DNA from: an uncultured Polaribacter sp. | GTDB taxonomy: Bacteria; Bacteroidota; Bacteroidia; Flavobacteriales; Flavobacteriaceae | Length of the DNA stretch: 64,000 nucleotides | NCBI RefSeq assembly: GCF_947496195.1 | Contig: NZ_CANMBY010000001.1 | Span: 806,001 to 870,000 of the forward strand | Direction of reading: 5' to 3' | Shown here: positions 18,062 to 27,069 of the stretch, in pieces | Layout: every line of letters starts with the position of its first letter | Position numbering within the stretch: the first letter of the stretch is position 1 | Program-made: the position numbers and the translations under genes | The notes under the pieces: generated by a model | Told to the model about the DNA's origin: nothing | Database searches by the model: none | The model's input: only the letters and a program-made list of their open reading frames with translations

Positions 18062-18355
18062 TTATAAATATTGTTGTACAAGACCTATTAAAGTATTTGC
18101 ATCTTGATATCCTGTTTGTCTCCACTTCATTTCTCCATTTTTATAAATCATAAAAGTAGGATTCCCTTTTACTCTTAAGGCATCAGCAAGAGTTTCGTTT
18201 TTTTTGATATCGATTTTAATGACTTTTGCTCTATCTCCTAAAGCAGCTGCAACATCTCTTAAAGTATCAACACTGTTTTCAACCTCATCCCAATCTGCAT
18301 AAAAATCAATTAAAACAGGCTTATCAACACTAATTAATTCTCCAAATTTTGTCAT
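18062..18355 (-). CDS. Thioredoxin-fold protein lacking the catalytic CxxC
   Basis: This 97-residue protein has the thioredoxin fold pattern: VLIDFYADW, VIKIDIKKNETLADALRV, and GNPTFMIYKNGE with the cis-proline P66. The redox motif WCGPC is replaced by W22-D-E-V-E, and the protein has no cysteine at all. It therefore cannot act as a dithiol oxidoreductase. It may be a chaperone-like or protein-protein interaction module. I recall such forms being common in Flavobacteriaceae. It is not clearly linked to its neighbours. Confidence 0.88.
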   Translation of the reverse strand: MTKFGELISVDKPVLIDFYADWDEVENSVDTLRDVAAALGDRAKVIKIDIKKNETLADALRVKGNPTFMIYKNGEMKWRQTGYQDANTLIGLVQQYL

Positions 18356-18442
18356 ATTTTATATTTTTTTTGGAAACAAAATAACACGTATAAATATATG
18401 TGTAATTACAAATATAGCAAATCTAATTAAATAACCTGATAA

Positions 18443-19666
18443 TCAGGCTTTTTTCAATTCTATAACAGTAATTTCTGGCCAAATACCAACTCTTCCTGGA
18501 AATGCATGATAACCAAAACCTCTATTTACATTGATGTATCTTCCAAACTCTTGATACAAACCAGCCCATTGTTTATAAACAAATTGAGAAGGACTAAATC
18601 TAAAAAAACCAGGAATTTCTATTCCCATCTGTAAACCATGTGTATGACCACTTAAAGTTAAATGATAATTAAAATCATCTTTTTTTATCATGACTTCCCA
18701 ATGACTAGGATCGTGACTCATTAGAATCTTAAAATCTTCTTTATTAATATTAGAAGAAGCTTTTTTAATATCACCAGCTTTATTAAATCCTTTACCCCAA
18801 TTTTCAACCCCAATTAAAGCAACTTTTTGTCCATTTTTTTCTAGGTATCTACTTTCATTTAAAAGTAAATCAAAGCCAATTTTTTTATGAATTCCTTTAA
18901 TTTTTTCAAAGTTTTTTATTTTATCTTCTGGATTTTTCCAATCCATGTAATCGCCATAATCATGATTACCTAAAATAGAATATTTACCTTCTTTAGCTTC
19001 TAATTTAGAAAAAACATCAATCCAATCATCCATTTCATCAGCAGTATTGTTAACAATATCCCCTGTAAATAGCATTAAATCTGATTTTTGTTCATTTATC
19101 AGATCAACTCCATATTGTATTTTTTCTTTGTTAGTAAAACTACCTGAATGAATATCGCTTATCTGTGTAATTGTATAACCGTCAAATGCTTCTGGTAAAT
19201 CATCAAAAGTTAATTGATATTTTAAAACTTTATAGTTGTATTTACCTTGTATTATCCCATAAATAAAAGACACAAAAGGTATAGCAGCAATACCTAAAGC
19301 AATTTGAGAAATAAATTTTCTTCTACCTGGTATAGTTTGCGTTTCTGAATTAGAAATCGAGGAGATTAGTTTTACTGTAAATCGATAAATATCTTCACCA
19401 AAAAGAATAATTAAAATTAATAATTTTGGTATTAAAAACGTTAAAACTAACCCCATAGACATTTGAAATTGAGGTGTTTGTCCGTTTTTTCTATCATAAG
19501 AAAGTACAGTAATAAAAAAGTTTATATAAACAAGAATACTTGCTGCTAAAAACCCAAATCTTATGAGCTTATTTTTACTAATTGTTTTAAAAGCTTGAAA
19601 AGAATATATTTCAAGTATAACAGCTAAAAAAACTAAAATTATTAGTGAAAAAATAAAGCGAGACAT
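18443..19666 (-). CDS. Membrane-anchored calcineurin-like metallophosphoesterase
   Basis: This is a 407-residue protein. Hydrophobic segments at about 4-22, 36-58, 70-95 and 120-140 anchor a C-terminal phosphoesterase domain (about 155-400). Dimetal ligands are visible in DIHSG, FTGDIVNN, LGNHDYGDY, MSHDP and SGHTHGLQ. The layout is that of the YkuE/YpbG-like group, which may act on phospholipid-type or UDP-lipid substrates; the substrate here is unknown. A TACCTTTG -7-like box lies at 19697-19690 on the minus strand. Confidence 0.9.
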   Translation of the reverse strand: MSRFIFSLIILVFLAVILEIYSFQAFKTISKNKLIRFGFLAASILVYINFFITVLSYDRKNGQTPQFQMSMGLVLTFLIPKLLILIILFGEDIYRFTVKLISSISNSETQTIPGRRKFISQIALGIAAIPFVSFIYGIIQGKYNYKVLKYQLTFDDLPEAFDGYTITQISDIHSGSFTNKEKIQYGVDLINEQKSDLMLFTGDIVNNTADEMDDWIDVFSKLEAKEGKYSILGNHDYGDYMDWKNPEDKIKNFEKIKGIHKKIGFDLLLNESRYLEKNGQKVALIGVENWGKGFNKAGDIKKASSNINKEDFKILMSHDPSHWEVMIKKDDFNYHLTLSGHTHGLQMGIEIPGFFRFSPSQFVYKQWAGLYQEFGRYINVNRGFGYHAFPGRVGIWPEITVIELKKA

Positions 19667-19770
19667 AAATAAAACTTATTAAAATGCAGCAAAGGTAGTT
19701 GTTAAAACACGAAAGAATTTTAACAACAAGTTAAAGTTTTTAGTAAATTTAGACACAAAAAAATATCGAA

Positions 19771-20601
19771 ATGATAGATTCTGTTGTAGCTTTTTTTGAA
19801 AACCTTACTAGCCTTCAAAAGTTTATTTGGATTGTAGGTTGTTTATCTGTGTTTTGGGTTTTAGAAGGTGTGTATCCTTTAAAGAAACACCAATATAACA
19901 AGTGGAAACATGCTAAAACAAATTTAGTTTTATTGCTTTCTACAATGATAATTAATGTTGTTTTTGGATTGCTTACAGTTGGTGTTTTTAATTGGATTGA
20001 AGCTTCGAACTTTGGTTTATTAAATATGGTTGATTGGCCTGTTTGGATTGAAATTATTCTAGCAATCATGATTTTAGATTTCACCTCTCAATATGTTGTG
20101 CATTATTTATTACATAAAGTGCCTTTTATGTGGCGTTTTCATACGGTTCATCATAGTGATACTCATGTAGATGTTACTTCTGGCACAAGACATCACCCTA
20201 TTGATTTTATTTTTAGAGAAACTTTTGCCTTAATTGGTGTTTTAATTGCTGGCTTACCAGTCGCATATTATTTAATGTATAGAATTCTTACAGTATTATT
20301 TACTTATTTTTCACATGCAGATATAAGTTTACCTGTAAAATTAGATAAAGCAATTAGTTATGTGTTTATTTCGCCAAATACCCACAAATTTCATCATCAT
20401 CATGTAATGCCATGGACAGATACTAATTTTGGTAATATTTTTTCTTTTTGGGATCGAATTTTTGGCACATTTGTTTATGAAGATACAAAGGATATTGTAT
20501 ATGGTGTAGATATTTTAGATGCAGAAAAATCTGATGATATTGTTTATCAGTTAAAAGCGCCTTTTCAAAAAGGTCTAAAATCTGTGCCTTACAATCCTTA
20601 A
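19771..20601 (+). CDS. Fatty acid hydroxylase / sterol desaturase family membrane enzyme
   Basis: This 276-residue integral membrane di-iron enzyme shows the histidine boxes HYLLH, FHTVHH, RHHP and HKFHHHH between hydrophobic helices (about 18-36, 48-70, 86-108, 165-185). Family members hydroxylate or desaturate fatty acids, carotenoids or sterols using O2. In marine flavobacteria a lipid or carotenoid substrate is plausible, but the sequence does not settle it. polA follows 47 bp downstream on the same strand. Confidence 0.9.
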   Translation: MIDSVVAFFENLTSLQKFIWIVGCLSVFWVLEGVYPLKKHQYNKWKHAKTNLVLLLSTMIINVVFGLLTVGVFNWIEASNFGLLNMVDWPVWIEIILAIMILDFTSQYVVHYLLHKVPFMWRFHTVHHSDTHVDVTSGTRHHPIDFIFRETFALIGVLIAGLPVAYYLMYRILTVLFTYFSHADISLPVKLDKAISYVFISPNTHKFHHHHVMPWTDTNFGNIFSFWDRIFGTFVYEDTKDIVYGVDILDAEKSDDIVYQLKAPFQKGLKSVPYNP

Positions 20602-20648
20602 TTTATAATCCTTTTTTGTAGCTTTATATCTTTATCAAAAAGATACAA

Positions 20649-23501
20649 ATGTCAGACAAAAAAAGACTTTTTTTAGTTGATGCTTATGCATTAATTTTTC
20701 GAGGATATTACGCATTTATAAAAAACCCAAGAATAAATTCTAAAGGGTTAGATACTTCTGCAATAATGGGTTTTATGAATTCTTTATTAGATGTCATAAA
20801 ACGTGAAAGACCAGATCATTTAGCTGTTTGTTTTGATAAAGGAGGAAGTGCAGATAGAGTAGAAATGTTTGAAGCTTATAAAGCCAATAGAGATGAAACT
20901 CCAGAAGCCATAAGACTTGCAATACCTTATATAGAAAGTATTTTAAGAGCAATGCATATTCCAATTATGGTAAAAGAAGGTTTTGAGGCAGATGATGTAA
21001 TTGGTACACTTTCTAAACAAGCAGAAAAAGAAGGATACCAAACCTTTATGGTAACACCTGATAAAGATTTTGCACAACTAGTTTCAGAAAATATCTTTAT
21101 GTACAAACCACTTTTTGGAGGTGGTTATGATGTTTGGGGAATAACAGAAGTACAGAAAAAATTTGAGGTAGAAAATCCACTACAAGTCATTGATTTTTTA
21201 GGAATGATGGGAGATTCTTCAGATAATATTCCTGGGTTACCTGGAGTTGGAGAAAAAACTGCAAAAAAGTTTTTAGCTCAGTTTGGATCAATGGAAGGTT
21301 TGTTAGCCAACACAGATCAACTTAAAGGTAAAATGAAAGAGAAAGTAGAGGCTAATAAAGAACTGGGTTTATTATCTAAAAAATTAGCAACAATTATGTT
21401 AGATGTTCCAGTAACTTTTGATGCTAATGACTTTACTTTAGATGAACCTGATATAGAAAAAGTAACAGAAATTTTTAACGAACTTGAGTTTAGACAATTA
21501 TTAACAAACTTCTTAAAAACATTTACAACAGAAACATCAACACAAGAAAATTCTACTACTAATTCTGGTGAAACAGAGAAACCTCAAAAACCAAAATCAC
21601 AAAAACCAACTACTAATACAGAAGGTCAGTTTGATTTATTTGCTGCTCCAGGTTCTGGAAGTGTTTCTGAAGAAGAAAGTTTGTCTGGGTTTAAAACCAT
21701 AGAAAATACAAATCATTTATATCAACATATAAATTCTCCTCTTTCTAGAAAATTATTACTTCAGAAATTAATGCAACAAACCTCTGTTTGTTTCGATACT
21801 GAAACTACTGGTTTAAAAGCCTTAGAAGTTGAGTTAATAGGCATTGCTTTCTCATGGGAAAAAGGCAAAGGATTTTACGTTTCTTTTCCAGAAAATCAAG
21901 AAGAAACTAAAGCTATTTTAGAAGAATTTAGACCATTTTTTGAGTCGGATATAGAAAAAGTAGGTCATAATTTAAAATACGACATAAAAGTATTGTCAAA
22001 TTATAATATGCCAGTAAAAGGCAATTTGTTTGATACCATGATTGCACATTATCTTATTAATCCAGATATGAGGCATAATATGGATGTTTTAGCAGAAACC
22101 TATCTAAATTATCAACCAGTTTCTATTACAGAATTGATTGGTAAAAAAGGGAAAAATCAACTTTCAATGCGAGTTGTACCTATTAAAGATCAAACAGAAT
22201 ATGCTGTTGAAGATGCAGATATTACCTATCAATTAAAAGAGCATTTTACCAAGGAATTAGAAAGTGGGAACGTAACCAAATTGTTTAACGAGGTTGAATT
22301 ACCATTAGTATCTGTTTTAACAGCTATGGAAATAGAAGGTATTAACGTTGATACAGATTTTTTAAAAGAACTTTCTGTTGCGTTATCTGATGATATCTTA
22401 AGATTAGAAAAAAGTATTTACGAGCAAGCAGGAGAAGAGTTTAATATTGCATCACCCAAACAATTAGGTGTTATTTTATTTGAAAAATTAGAGTTGGTTA
22501 AAAAACCAAAGAAAACTAAATCAGGTCAATATTCTACAGCAGAAGATGTATTGTCTTACTTGGCAAAAGACCATCAAATTATAAGAGATGTTTTAGAGTT
22601 TAGACAGTATAAAAAACTACAAAGTACTTATGTAGATGCATTGCCTAATGAAATTAATCCGAAAACGAATAGAATTCATACTGTTTATGCACAAGCAGTT
22701 GCTGCTACAGGACGTTTAAGTTCTAATAATCCTAATTTACAAAACATTCCTATTCGAACAGAAAGAGGTCGTGAAGTACGTAAAGCTTTTGTTCCAAGAG
22801 ATGAAAACTATGTTTTATTAGCTGCAGATTATAGCCAAATAGAATTAAGAATTATTGCTGCTTTAAGCGAAGAAGAAACTATGATGAACGCCTTTAAAAA
22901 TGGAGAAGATATTCATGCTTCTACAGCTGCAAGAGTGTTTAATGTTCCTTTAGAAGAGGTTACTCGTGAACAACGTAGTAATGCAAAAACTGTGAATTTT
23001 GGAATTATATATGGGGTTTCAGCTTTTGGATTAAGTAATCAAACCAATTTAACTAGAAGCGAAGCTAAAGAATTGATTGATACCTATTATGAAACCTATC
23101 CTAAATTAAAAGCATATATGGCTGCTCAAGTAGATTTTGCAAGAGAGCATGGTTATGTAGAAACTGTTTTACATAGACGTAGATATTTAAAAGATATAAA
23201 TTCTAGAAATGGAATGGTTAGAAGTGGTGCAGAACGAAATGCTGTAAACGCACCAATACAGGGGTCTGCTGCTGATATTATAAAGTTAGCAATGATTAAT
23301 ATTTACAAACGTTTTGAAGCAGAAGGTTTTAAATCTAAAATGTTACTGCAAGTGCATGATGAATTAGTTTTTGATGCACATAAAGATGAATTAGAAACCA
23401 TAAAACCAATTATAAAACATGAAATGGAAAATGCTTTTACAATGAGTGTTCCTTTAGATGTTGAGATTGGCTTGGGTGACAATTGGTTGGAGGCGCATTA
23501 A
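20649..23501 (+). CDS. polA: DNA polymerase I
   Basis: This is a 950-residue three-domain enzyme for Okazaki-fragment processing and repair. The N-terminal 5'-nuclease (about 1-290: LVDAYALIFRGYYA, GFEADDVIG, MMGDSSDNIPG) is followed by a Pro/Lys-rich linker (about 295-345). Next comes a 3'-5' proofreading domain with intact carboxylates (CFDTETTGL, GHNLKYD, EDADITYQL), then the family A polymerase domain (LAADYSQIELR, RSNAKTVNFGIIYG, QVHDELVF). All catalytic motifs are intact. Confidence 0.97.
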   Translation: MSDKKRLFLVDAYALIFRGYYAFIKNPRINSKGLDTSAIMGFMNSLLDVIKRERPDHLAVCFDKGGSADRVEMFEAYKANRDETPEAIRLAIPYIESILRAMHIPIMVKEGFEADDVIGTLSKQAEKEGYQTFMVTPDKDFAQLVSENIFMYKPLFGGGYDVWGITEVQKKFEVENPLQVIDFLGMMGDSSDNIPGLPGVGEKTAKKFLAQFGSMEGLLANTDQLKGKMKEKVEANKELGLLSKKLATIMLDVPVTFDANDFTLDEPDIEKVTEIFNELEFRQLLTNFLKTFTTETSTQENSTTNSGETEKPQKPKSQKPTTNTEGQFDLFAAPGSGSVSEEESLSGFKTIENTNHLYQHINSPLSRKLLLQKLMQQTSVCFDTETTGLKALEVELIGIAFSWEKGKGFYVSFPENQEETKAILEEFRPFFESDIEKVGHNLKYDIKVLSNYNMPVKGNLFDTMIAHYLINPDMRHNMDVLAETYLNYQPVSITELIGKKGKNQLSMRVVPIKDQTEYAVEDADITYQLKEHFTKELESGNVTKLFNEVELPLVSVLTAMEIEGINVDTDFLKELSVALSDDILRLEKSIYEQAGEEFNIASPKQLGVILFEKLELVKKPKKTKSGQYSTAEDVLSYLAKDHQIIRDVLEFRQYKKLQSTYVDALPNEINPKTNRIHTVYAQAVAATGRLSSNNPNLQNIPIRTERGREVRKAFVPRDENYVLLAADYSQIELRIIAALSEEETMMNAFKNGEDIHASTAARVFNVPLEEVTREQRSNAKTVNFGIIYGVSAFGLSNQTNLTRSEAKELIDTYYETYPKLKAYMAAQVDFAREHGYVETVLHRRRYLKDINSRNGMVRSGAERNAVNAPIQGSAADIIKLAMINIYKRFEAEGFKSKMLLQVHDELVFDAHKDELETIKPIIKHEMENAFTMSVPLDVEIGLGDNWLEAH

Positions 23502-23608
23502 GAAAAGGGTTAAAAATTTGTAGAATATATTAAGAAACTGTTTGTTCATCGCAATTCAAATAACTAAGAAAGTTGATTTTATATTTTTGGAATAAATTAA
23601 AATTTTAA

Positions 23609-24100
23609 ATGATGAAAAAATTAGCTTCTGTATTTATTTTAAGTGTTTTAATTATAGGTTGTAAAAACAAACCTATAGAAAATCCTAATATTGTAAAAAA
23701 TGCTTTTGAGATTTTTGATGCAAGCGTACCCGATGATGTAATTAAATACAAAAATTACAATTTAGATGATACTTGCCCAAATTTATTAGATCCAAGAATT
23801 TCTAAAGATGAAATAAATGAAGTAAATAATGCTTGGATAGATTTGAATAAAAACTTAGGAAATTATCTCATTAAACAAGATTTTACTTGGGGTATGAAAA
23901 TTAAAGTTTGGCATAAGTTTTATTTTGACAAAGATGGTAAGCTTAATAAATACTTTTTTAATCTGCTAGAAGATAACATAGAAAAAGAAAAAAGAGAACA
24001 GTATAAAACTTTAGTTAAAGAATTTGCAGCAAATTATAAATTACCATTAACTAAAGATAGCCCATTTGCACAATGTGGAAAAGGTGCATTTTATAATTAA
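23609..24100 (+). CDS. Putative lipoprotein of unknown function
   Basis: This is a 163-residue protein with a type II signal peptide whose lipobox ends LIIGC at residue 18, so it is probably anchored in a membrane. The mature part is polar, with C56 and a C-terminal C156 that could pair. I do not recognise the family. A TATTTTTG -7-like box precedes it by about 20 nt. The ATG ATG start leaves one codon of ambiguity. Confidence 0.7.
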   Translation: MMKKLASVFILSVLIIGCKNKPIENPNIVKNAFEIFDASVPDDVIKYKNYNLDDTCPNLLDPRISKDEINEVNNAWIDLNKNLGNYLIKQDFTWGMKIKVWHKFYFDKDGKLNKYFFNLLEDNIEKEKREQYKTLVKEFAANYKLPLTKDSPFAQCGKGAFYN

Positions 24101-24130
24101 AAACAAAGTGCTTTTAGCAATTATTATTTA

Positions 24131-24841
24131 ATGAATCTCTCATTTAGAAAAACACCTTTTTTGATATTTTTATTGATATTTTTTGATTGCAGTTCAAGTA
24201 GATTAATTTATATGTCAGAAAAACCATTTGTAGCAACTTTTGATAACCAAGAAGAATTTCAAATAAACTGGAAAAATAATTCTTGGAAAAGTCCTGCATC
24301 TTATCAACTAGAAAAAGGGTTTTTAAAAATATCTACTAGACCCAATTCTAATGATCGTGTAAAAATTAGGAGTAGAAACACTTTTACAACAGGCAAGTAT
24401 ACTTGGCGAATTTTTGTACCTAAACTCAAATTATACGAGCAGGTAAGTATAGGTGCTTTTTTGTATCATAATCAAGAAAAAGAATTTGAATTTGACTTCG
24501 AAATTGGTTCAGGCCAAGAAAAAGATAGAGAAAAATTGGGTTTAAAAAATGATGAAGCTATTGTATTTTGTGTTTCTCAATTTGAACCTTTTAATTCTAG
24601 TCAATATCCTGTACAAATGAATGACTGGTCTACATTTACTATTGAACTTTTAGATATAGACGGTTTCTATTTTGTAAAATGGTATATCAATAATCAATTG
24701 GTTAAAGAGTTACAAACACAAGTAGATGCATCAACATCATTTAGAGCACATTGTAGTTTAGAAAATCTTGGCTTTATTGGAGATAAAAAAACAACACAAG
24801 AAAATTTTGTGCTGTTTGATTATTTTGAATTTAAAAAATAA
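24131..24841 (+). CDS. Exported GH16/concanavalin-like beta-sandwich protein, probable lipoprotein
   Basis: This is a 236-residue protein. The N-terminus is hydrophobic (residues 8-18) and ends FFDC, a relaxed lipobox with cysteine at 20. The rest looks like a GH16-type jelly roll: TTGKYTWRIFVP, SIGAFLY, then E120-F-D-F-E124, which nearly matches the GH16 catalytic signature ExDxE, and an ending VLFDYFEFKK similar to GH16 C-termini. If active it would hydrolyse a beta-glucan or a red-algal galactan. Equally it may be a non-catalytic relative. It follows the lipoprotein gene by 30 bp, so the two may share a transcript. Confidence 0.6.
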   Translation: MNLSFRKTPFLIFLLIFFDCSSSRLIYMSEKPFVATFDNQEEFQINWKNNSWKSPASYQLEKGFLKISTRPNSNDRVKIRSRNTFTTGKYTWRIFVPKLKLYEQVSIGAFLYHNQEKEFEFDFEIGSGQEKDREKLGLKNDEAIVFCVSQFEPFNSSQYPVQMNDWSTFTIELLDIDGFYFVKWYINNQLVKELQTQVDASTSFRAHCSLENLGFIGDKKTTQENFVLFDYFEFKK

Positions 24842-24870
24842 AAAGGTAGATGTTTTCTACCTTTTTTTTA
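24841..24870. terminator. Bidirectional terminator
   Basis: The stem AAAAGGTAGA pairs with TCTACCTTTT around TGTT and is followed by more T residues. It lies between the convergent 24131-24841 and 24873-25610 genes, two bases from the second stop. Confidence 0.8.
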
Positions 24871-24872
24871 AT

Positions 24873-25610
24873 CTATTTTTTGGTGTTTTTCACTAAATTT
24901 TTGGTATACTTTTTCATTTCTTCATTATACTCTTCAATAGCTTCATTTAATTTTCCTTCATCCATTTTTTCATTGAATTCTTCAATAGCGTCTTTCTTTG
25001 TATCTAAATACATTTTTAATGTTTCGTCTAATTCTTCTTTTAAATCATCAAATTGCTCATTAAATTCTTCTAAATTTTCTTTTATCTCTTTTTCAGAAGC
25101 ATTTTTTTCAGAAATTAACTCTAAATATTCTTTTTGAATATCTGCAACATCTTCCATAACTTCTTCTGTTTTTAAATAAGCTGGAATAGAATTCCTTAGA
25201 TTTGCTACTTTATAGTTTAGTCTATTTAATTTTTCTGAAGTAGTAACAAAATTAGTATTGCTAACCTTTGCTAATTCTGTGTTTACAATGGTAAAATCTT
25301 TCCAATCTTCAAAACCTGCAATTCCTTTTGCATCTAAATAATATGAAATGGTTGAACCATCTTTCATTTTATAAGTTCTAGTTTTAATTTCCATTTCATT
25401 TTTAGAACTATTAACTTCTAAATTATCAATTTCCTTATTAATTAAACTATCTTTTACTATTGAATCTTTTACAATTTTAACTTCTGCTATTTCAATAATT
25501 TCTCTCTCACTTTTCTTTTTATCATTACATGAAACTATTACTAATGTTATTGCAAAAGCAGCAATTACAAAAAGGTTTATTAAACTATCTTTAATTTTTT
25601 TCGTACTCAT
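24873..25610 (-). CDS. Putative lipoprotein with C-terminal coiled coil
   Basis: This is a 245-residue protein. I used the ATG at 25610 (MSTKKIKDSLINL), since the codons upstream are non-conserved in appearance. A membrane helix ends in a lipobox (IVSC at about 28). A Ser/Asp/Ile-rich region follows. The C-terminal third (about 150-240) is a long Glu/Lys-rich helix with heptad character, likely a coiled coil. I do not recognise the family. Confidence 0.7.
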   Translation of the reverse strand: MSTKKIKDSLINLFVIAAFAITLVIVSCNDKKKSEREIIEIAEVKIVKDSIVKDSLINKEIDNLEVNSSKNEMEIKTRTYKMKDGSTISYYLDAKGIAGFEDWKDFTIVNTELAKVSNTNFVTTSEKLNRLNYKVANLRNSIPAYLKTEEVMEDVADIQKEYLELISEKNASEKEIKENLEEFNEQFDDLKEELDETLKMYLDTKKDAIEEFNEKMDEGKLNEAIEEYNEEMKKYTKNLVKNTKK

Positions 25611-25761
25611 AATTTCTTTTTTTACAAAGATAAAATCAAGGCAGAGTCTCACTTTGCTCATATCAATTAAATTTTTGTTCTTATAAGAAAACTGAAAATT
25701 ATCAAGTCATTATTTTTTATAAAGACTACTTTAAAAATGATTAATTTTGTTGCTGAAAATT

Positions 25762-26718
25762 ATGAGCATTATTTCTAAAGACATACAAAAGGCAATTAAC
25801 CTATTAACTAATGAAGAATTAGTTGCAATACCTACAGAAACTGTATATGGTTTAGCAGGTAATATTTTTAGCGAAAAAGCAATTAAAAAAATCTTTGAAA
25901 CAAAAAAAAGACCTTCATTTAATCCTTTAATTGTCCATATTTCTTCTATCAAAGATTTAACTAAAGTGGTTAGTTATTTGCCTGAAAAAGCAAAAATTTT
26001 AGCACAACATTTTTGGCCTGGTTCTATGACCTTAGTTTTACCTAAAAAGGAATCAATCCCAGATTTAATTACTGCTGGTAAAAGTACAGTGGGTGTTCGT
26101 GTACCAAATCATCCAGTTGCTTTAGAATTGTTACAAAAACTATCATTTCCATTAGCTGCACCAAGTGCAAATCCTTTTAATAGCATTAGTCCTACAAAAC
26201 CAGAACACGTAGAAAATTATTTTAAAAATGATATTAAAATGGTGCTTGATGGAGGTAATTGTTTAAAAGGAATAGAATCTACTATTATTGGTTTTGAAAA
26301 TGAAGAACCAGTGATTTACAGATTAGGATCACTTACTATTGAAGAGATACAAGATGTGGTTGGAGATGTCATTGTAAAGAATGAAAAAGAGGAAAATCCT
26401 GATGCTCCAGGAATGTTAAAAAAGCATTACTCACCTAAAACAAAAACTGTTTTTACTGATAATATTAGTAATGAAATTAAAAAGTATTTACCAAAAAAGA
26501 TAGGAATACTTTCTTTTTCAGATACTTTTAAAACTAATGATGTAGTGCATGAAATTATTCTAACAGATAATTTTGACATGAATATAGCTGCCTCAAAACT
26601 ATACAGTGCTTTACATGAGTTAGACCAATTAGAATTAGATGTAATTATAGCTGAAAAAGTACCTAATATTGGGTTAGGAAAATCTATAAATGATAGATTA
26701 AAAAGAGCTTCTTCTTAA
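25762..26718 (+). CDS. sua5: Threonylcarbamoyladenylate synthase, Sua5 type
   Basis: Sua5 makes threonylcarbamoyl-AMP from threonine, bicarbonate and ATP, the first step of the universal t6A37 tRNA modification. The YrdC domain (about 1-200) shows VAIPTETVYGLAGN, KKRPSFNPLIVHI, STVGVRVPNHP and SANPFNSISPT. A linker with PGMLKKHYSPKT leads to the C-terminal Sua5 domain, so it is the long Sua5 type and not short TsaC. The ATG at 25762 gives 318 residues; the TTG codons upstream are not needed. Confidence 0.94.
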   Translation: MSIISKDIQKAINLLTNEELVAIPTETVYGLAGNIFSEKAIKKIFETKKRPSFNPLIVHISSIKDLTKVVSYLPEKAKILAQHFWPGSMTLVLPKKESIPDLITAGKSTVGVRVPNHPVALELLQKLSFPLAAPSANPFNSISPTKPEHVENYFKNDIKMVLDGGNCLKGIESTIIGFENEEPVIYRLGSLTIEEIQDVVGDVIVKNEKEENPDAPGMLKKHYSPKTKTVFTDNISNEIKKYLPKKIGILSFSDTFKTNDVVHEIILTDNFDMNIAASKLYSALHELDQLELDVIIAEKVPNIGLGKSINDRLKRASS

Positions 26719-26719
26719 T

Positions 26720-27064
26720 TTATTCTTTTTCTTTAAGTAGAGAGAATAAAGCAGATCTAAAAATAGATAGTAAAATACTAAAAAACAGTGCTGTCCAAAA
26801 CCCATTTACAGTAAAGCCATCAACTAATTTATTTGCTAAAAGAATAATAATAGCATTAATTACAAAAAGAAACAATCCAAAAGTTACAATAGTTGCTGGT
26901 AGTGTAAAAAATATAAGTAAGGGTCTTACAAACATGTTTAATAAAGAAATCACTAACGCTACAATTATAGCAGATAAATAACCGTTTACACTTACCCCAG
27001 GTAAAATATTAGCCAAAACAATAACAGCTAAAGCCGTTAATAAAATTTTTAATAGTGTATTCAT
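26720..27064 (-). CDS. Small four-helix membrane protein, phage-holin-4 superfamily (PF04020-like)
   Basis: This 114-residue protein is almost entirely four hydrophobic helices, with VISLLNMFVRPLLIFFTLPATIVTFGLF as the family core. Despite the family name, homologues are widespread chromosomal genes with no phage context, and there is no phage gene here. Its function is unknown. It is 5 bp from the acyltransferase gene upstream, so it may be co-transcribed with olsF. Confidence 0.85.
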   Translation of the reverse strand: MNTLLKILLTALAVIVLANILPGVSVNGYLSAIIVALVISLLNMFVRPLLIFFTLPATIVTFGLFLFVINAIIILLANKLVDGFTVNGFWTALFFSILLSIFRSALFSLLKEKE

Positions 27065-27069
27065 AATAA

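Noticed and set aside
26720-27064. Phage holin
   Set aside because: The family name is historical. There are no phage genes nearby and the protein looks like the common chromosomal four-helix type.
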